Below the pieces are notes generated by a model. The model saw only the letters and a list, made by a program, of their open reading frames with translations, did no database searches and was not told the origin of the DNA. A DNA stretch of 8,603 nucleotides from contig JAAURV010000116.1 of NCBI GenBank assembly GCA_012032065.1, positions 1-8,603 on the forward strand, written 5' to 3'. Position numbers and translations under genes: made by a program. This document shows, one piece after another, positions 6,457 to 8,603 of this stretch (its first letter is position 1; each line of letters starts with the position of its first letter). This DNA is from Hyphomicrobiales bacterium. Its GTDB lineage: Bacteria > Pseudomonadota > Alphaproteobacteria > Rhizobiales > Aestuariivirgaceae.

Positions 6457-7707
6457 ATGATGCGCTATTCGATCTTCAGCCTCGCAAGGAACGCCTTGAC
6501 CGGTCACAAGGACTGGCAAGCGGTGTGGCGCAGCCCGGAGCCCAGGCCCGGCTACGACGTGATCGTGCTCGGCGCCGGCGGCCACGGCCTCGCGACCGCC
6601 TACTATCTCGCCAAGGAGCACGGCATCACCAATGTCGCCGTCCTGGAGAAGGGCTGGCTCGGCGGCGGCAATACCGGGCGCAACACGACGATCATCCGTT
6701 CCAACTATCTGCAGGATCCGTCCATCGCCATCTATGAATTGTCGCGATCGCTCTACGAGGACCTGTCGCAGGAACTCAACTATAACATGATGTTCAGCCC
6801 GCGCGGCGTGCTCATGCTGTGCCAGACCGAACACGAGTTCCGCGCCTTCAAGCGCACGGCACACGCCAATCGCCTCGCGGGCCTCGATTGCCGCATGGTG
6901 ACGCCGGCGGAAGTGAAAGAAATCGTTCCGATCATCAACGACGATCCCACCTGCCGCTATCCGATCCTCGGCGCCTATTATCAGCCGCGCGGCGGCACGG
7001 GGCGGCATGACGCTGTGGCCTGGGGTTATGCGCGCGGCGCCGATGCTCTTGGTGTCGACATCATTCAGAACTGCGAAGTCACCGGCATTCAGCGCGATGG
7101 CGGCAAGGTCGTGGGCCTCGAGACCACGCGCGGCGTGATCAAGACGCCAAAGATCGCGGTTGTCACCGCGGGCCATGTCTCCACCATCATGGACATGGCG
7201 GGCGTGCGCATGCCGATCGAGAGCCTGTGTCTGCAGGCGTTGGTTTCCGAACCGATCAAGCCGGTGATCGACTGCGTGGTGATGGCCAACACCGTGCATG
7301 GCTATATCAGCCAATCGGACAAGGGCGAGTTGGTTATCGGCGGCGGCACCGATCCCTACAACAACTACTCGCAGAGGGGTTCATTCCCCTCGCTCGAGCA
7401 CACGGTGACGGCGCTGGTCGAAACCTTCCCGATCATTTCCAGGCTCCGGATGCTGCGCATGTGGGGCGGCATCGTCGACATGACCGGCGACCGCTCGCCG
7501 ATCATCGGCAAAACGCCGGTCGATGGTTTGTATGTCAATTGCGGCTGGGGCACCGGTGGGTTCAAGGCGATCCCGGGGTCCGGATTCGTGTTTGCCGACA
7601 CGGTGGCCAATGACCGGCCGCATCAGATTGCGGAAGCATTTTCGATGGATAGATTCAGGGAAGGGCGGCTCATCGATGAGAGCGTTGCAGCGGCAGTCGC
7701 GCATTAG
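6457..7707 (+). CDS. soxB: Sarcosine oxidase, beta subunit
   Basis: The flavin-carrying subunit of heterotetrameric sarcosine oxidase, a cytosolic enzyme converting sarcosine to glycine with release of peroxide and a one-carbon unit. It has 416 residues, full length for the family. The dinucleotide-binding motif VLGAGGHGLATAYYLA lies at 38-53, followed by EKGWLGGGNTGRNTT (64-78) and RSNYLQDP. His184 in GGTGRHDAVAWGYARG aligns with the His that covalently binds FMN in known SoxB proteins. The C-terminal flavin segment GWGTGGFKAIPGSG is present. ATG 6457 is followed at once by a second ATG (6460), and either may be used. The upstream GAGAG is a weak and distant ribosome-binding site. It is the first gene of a sox operon, diverging from the regulator-type start, with soxD 132 bases downstream. 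Confidence 0.97.
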   Translation: MMRYSIFSLARNALTGHKDWQAVWRSPEPRPGYDVIVLGAGGHGLATAYYLAKEHGITNVAVLEKGWLGGGNTGRNTTIIRSNYLQDPSIAIYELSRSLYEDLSQELNYNMMFSPRGVLMLCQTEHEFRAFKRTAHANRLAGLDCRMVTPAEVKEIVPIINDDPTCRYPILGAYYQPRGGTGRHDAVAWGYARGADALGVDIIQNCEVTGIQRDGGKVVGLETTRGVIKTPKIAVVTAGHVSTIMDMAGVRMPIESLCLQALVSEPIKPVIDCVVMANTVHGYISQSDKGELVIGGGTDPYNNYSQRGSFPSLEHTVTALVETFPIISRLRMLRMWGGIVDMTGDRSPIIGKTPVDGLYVNCGWGTGGFKAIPGSGFVFADTVANDRPHQIAEAFSMDRFREGRLIDESVAAAVAH

Positions 7708-7708
7708 T

Positions 7709-7830
7709 TCTCTTCCCCAGCTTCGCTGGGGAAGTGGCCCGCGGGACCGATGGGGTGTCAAAGCGAGTTCGCTGCAACACCCCCTCCCCCCTTCGGGGTA
7801 CTCCCCCACGCTTCGCGTGAGGGAGAGAAA
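7709..7830. repeat. Mosaic palindromic element between soxB and soxD
   Basis: Several stem-loops are packed into ~120 bases. The first is CTTCCCCAGC-TTC-GCTGGGGAAG (7712-7734, perfect 10 bp). The second is GGGGTGT (7752-7758) paired with ACACCCC (7777-7783), enclosing AGCGA-GT-TCGCT (7762-7773). The third is CCCC-TTC-GGGG (7788-7798). The fourth is an 11-bp stem with one mismatch at 7801-7825, again with a TTC loop. The outer edges are imperfect inverted copies (TTCTCT... and ...AGAGAA). The build resembles the intergenic mosaic palindromes common in rhizobial-type genomes. No U tail follows the first hairpin, so simple termination is unlikely. Confidence 0.75.
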
Positions 7831-7839
7831 GCTCGCGTC

Positions 7840-8193
7840 ATGCTAACCGTAACCTGCCCCGTCTGCGGCGCTCAAGGCGACGAAACGGATTTTCATGGCG
7901 GGGGCCAGGCGCATGTGCGGCGGCCGGCGACGCATGATCCTTCCAACATCAGCGATGAAGAGCAGCGCGACTATCTTTTCATCCGGCACAATCCCAAGGG
8001 CCTCCACTTCGAGCGCTGGCGCTGCGACCGCGGCTGCGGCAAGTGGTTCCACGCCGCGCGCGACACGGTGACCATGGAGTTCAAGGCCTTCTACGGCATC
8101 ACCGAACTGCCGCCCGAGGAACTCATGAAACAGGCCAAAGGTCCGTGGGCGGAGTATTTCGCGAAAGCCATCAAGGCGAGGGCCAAGGCATGA
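7840..8193 (+). CDS. soxD: Sarcosine oxidase, delta subunit
   Basis: The small zinc-binding subunit of heterotetrameric sarcosine oxidase, 117 residues. It packs against the alpha subunit. The N-terminus MLTVTCPVCGAQGDETDF is characteristic, with Cys6 and Cys9 as metal ligands. The second half-site is RCDRGCGKWF with Cys62 and Cys66. In the structurally known family members I recall a His at the first of these two places, so this looks like an all-Cys site. YLFIRHNPKG and the ELPPEE segment are also family features. I chose ATG 7840 because the protein then starts as homologues do. An in-frame ATG at 7750 would translate the palindromic repeat. The nearest purine-rich site, AGGGAG, is the right arm of the last palindrome and lies about 14 bases from the ATG. 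The stop overlaps the soxA start (ATGA). Confidence 0.95.
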   Translation: MLTVTCPVCGAQGDETDFHGGGQAHVRRPATHDPSNISDEEQRDYLFIRHNPKGLHFERWRCDRGCGKWFHAARDTVTMEFKAFYGITELPPEELMKQAKGPWAEYFAKAIKARAKA

Positions 8194-8603
8194 GCGGCAA
8201 GCCCTATCGCCTCGCGACCGGCGGCAGCCTGATCGATCGCGCGCGTCCGGTGCATTTCACTTTCGACGGCAAGCAATTGACGGGATTTGCCGGCGACAGT
8301 CTCGCCTCGGCCGTGCTTGCGAACGGGCAGCGCGTATTCGGACGAAGCTTCAAGTACCATCGCCCGCGCGGTGTCGTGGGCCTTGGCTCGGAAGAAATGA
8401 ATGCCTTGGCCGGCGTTGGCGAAGGTGCGCGGCACGAGCCCAATCTTCGCGCCACGCAGGTCGAACTCTACGACGGCTTGACCGCCGTGTCGCAGAACCG
8501 CTGGCCCTCGCTTTCATTCGATGCCGGCAGCATCAACAATCACCTGTCGCGCATTTTCCCCGGCGGCTTCTACTACAAGACTTTCATGTGGCCGAAGGTC
8601 TTC
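8190..8603 (+). CDS. soxA: Sarcosine oxidase, alpha subunit, N-terminal part (runs off window)
   Basis: The first 138 residues of the large subunit, which in the whole enzyme binds NAD and tetrahydrofolate. After a short leader (MSGKPYRLATGG) comes the small ferredoxin-like N-terminal domain: FTFDGKQLTGFAGDSLASA (29-47), then FGRSFKYHRPRG and GSEEMNAL. The next segments are ELYDGLTAVSQNRWPSL, FDAGSINNHL and FYYKTFMWPKVF at the window edge. There is no Cys in the part seen, so this domain cannot carry a 2Fe-2S cluster despite its ferredoxin-like fold. That is usual for SoxA as I know it. ATG 8190 overlaps the soxD stop by 4 bases (ATGA), so the two are translationally coupled. The gene order soxB-soxD-soxA is the common one, and soxG would be expected beyond the window. 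Confidence 0.96.
   Translation, partial: MSGKPYRLATGGSLIDRARPVHFTFDGKQLTGFAGDSLASAVLANGQRVFGRSFKYHRPRGVVGLGSEEMNALAGVGEGARHEPNLRATQVELYDGLTAVSQNRWPSLSFDAGSINNHLSRIFPGGFYYKTFMWPKVF

Noticed and set aside
6241..7314. Long minus-strand frame (357 codons) antisense to soxB
   Set aside because: It is a His/Ala/Arg-rich shadow of a strongly coding GC-rich gene. soxB motifs explain this stretch fully.
7750..7839. Longer soxD start at 7750
   Set aside because: It would add 30 residues translated from the palindromic element. Homologues begin at the Met encoded at 7840.
1..8603. CRISPR array, insertion sequence, phage or defence genes
   Set aside because: I saw no regularly spaced repeats, no transposase or integrase motifs and no phage-like genes on either strand.

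Overview
The window looks like chromosomal DNA of a GC-rich alphaproteobacterium, most likely of the Hyphomicrobiales (Rhizobiales) type. The reasons are the high GC at third codon positions, a soxB-soxD-soxA sarcosine oxidase operon facing a GlxA/GbdR-type regulator, and GC-rich intergenic palindromes with TTC loops. The genus cannot be told from the sequence alone.

Layout. At the left edge (1-190, minus) is the start of a gene for an exported protein, probably Tat- or lipoprotein-type. It is cut by the window and I do not recognise it. A consensus-like promoter (TTGACC-17-TATGGT) drives tRNA-Lys(UUU) at 304-378, plus. From 384 to about 6209 everything runs leftwards. In transcription order it is a chimeric regulator/deaminase gene, then an ABC ATPase, a periplasmic binding protein, two membrane permeases (a complete polar amino acid-type importer), and an M20 family amidohydrolase. 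From 6457 to the right edge, plus strand, lie soxB, soxD and the start of soxA, subunits of heterotetrameric sarcosine oxidase. A palindrome-rich element sits between soxB and soxD. A 247-base divergent promoter region separates the two halves.

How the genes fit together. The leftward cluster reads as an uptake-and-hydrolysis module: the importer brings in a small polar nitrogen compound, and the deaminase-type and M20 amidohydrolases break it down. The right half oxidises sarcosine to glycine, formaldehyde and peroxide, with tetrahydrofolate as the one-carbon acceptor. The two halves meet inside one reading frame. The first ~110 residues are the N-terminus of a GlxA/GbdR-like regulator, the kind expected beside sox genes. 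The rest is an 8-oxoguanine deaminase-like enzyme that has lost its N-terminal ~95 residues, including the HxH metal motif. The join falls on a Glu-Leu-Phe-Gly-Trp-Leu stretch plausible in both parents.

Two other genes of the leftward cluster carry one-base frameshifts near their 3' ends. In the first permease it is at an A5 tract. In the M20 gene it is just before the last metal-ligand His. The leftward operon is therefore either decaying or was assembled with errors. The chimera is the most striking feature of the window, and its reality is the first thing to establish.
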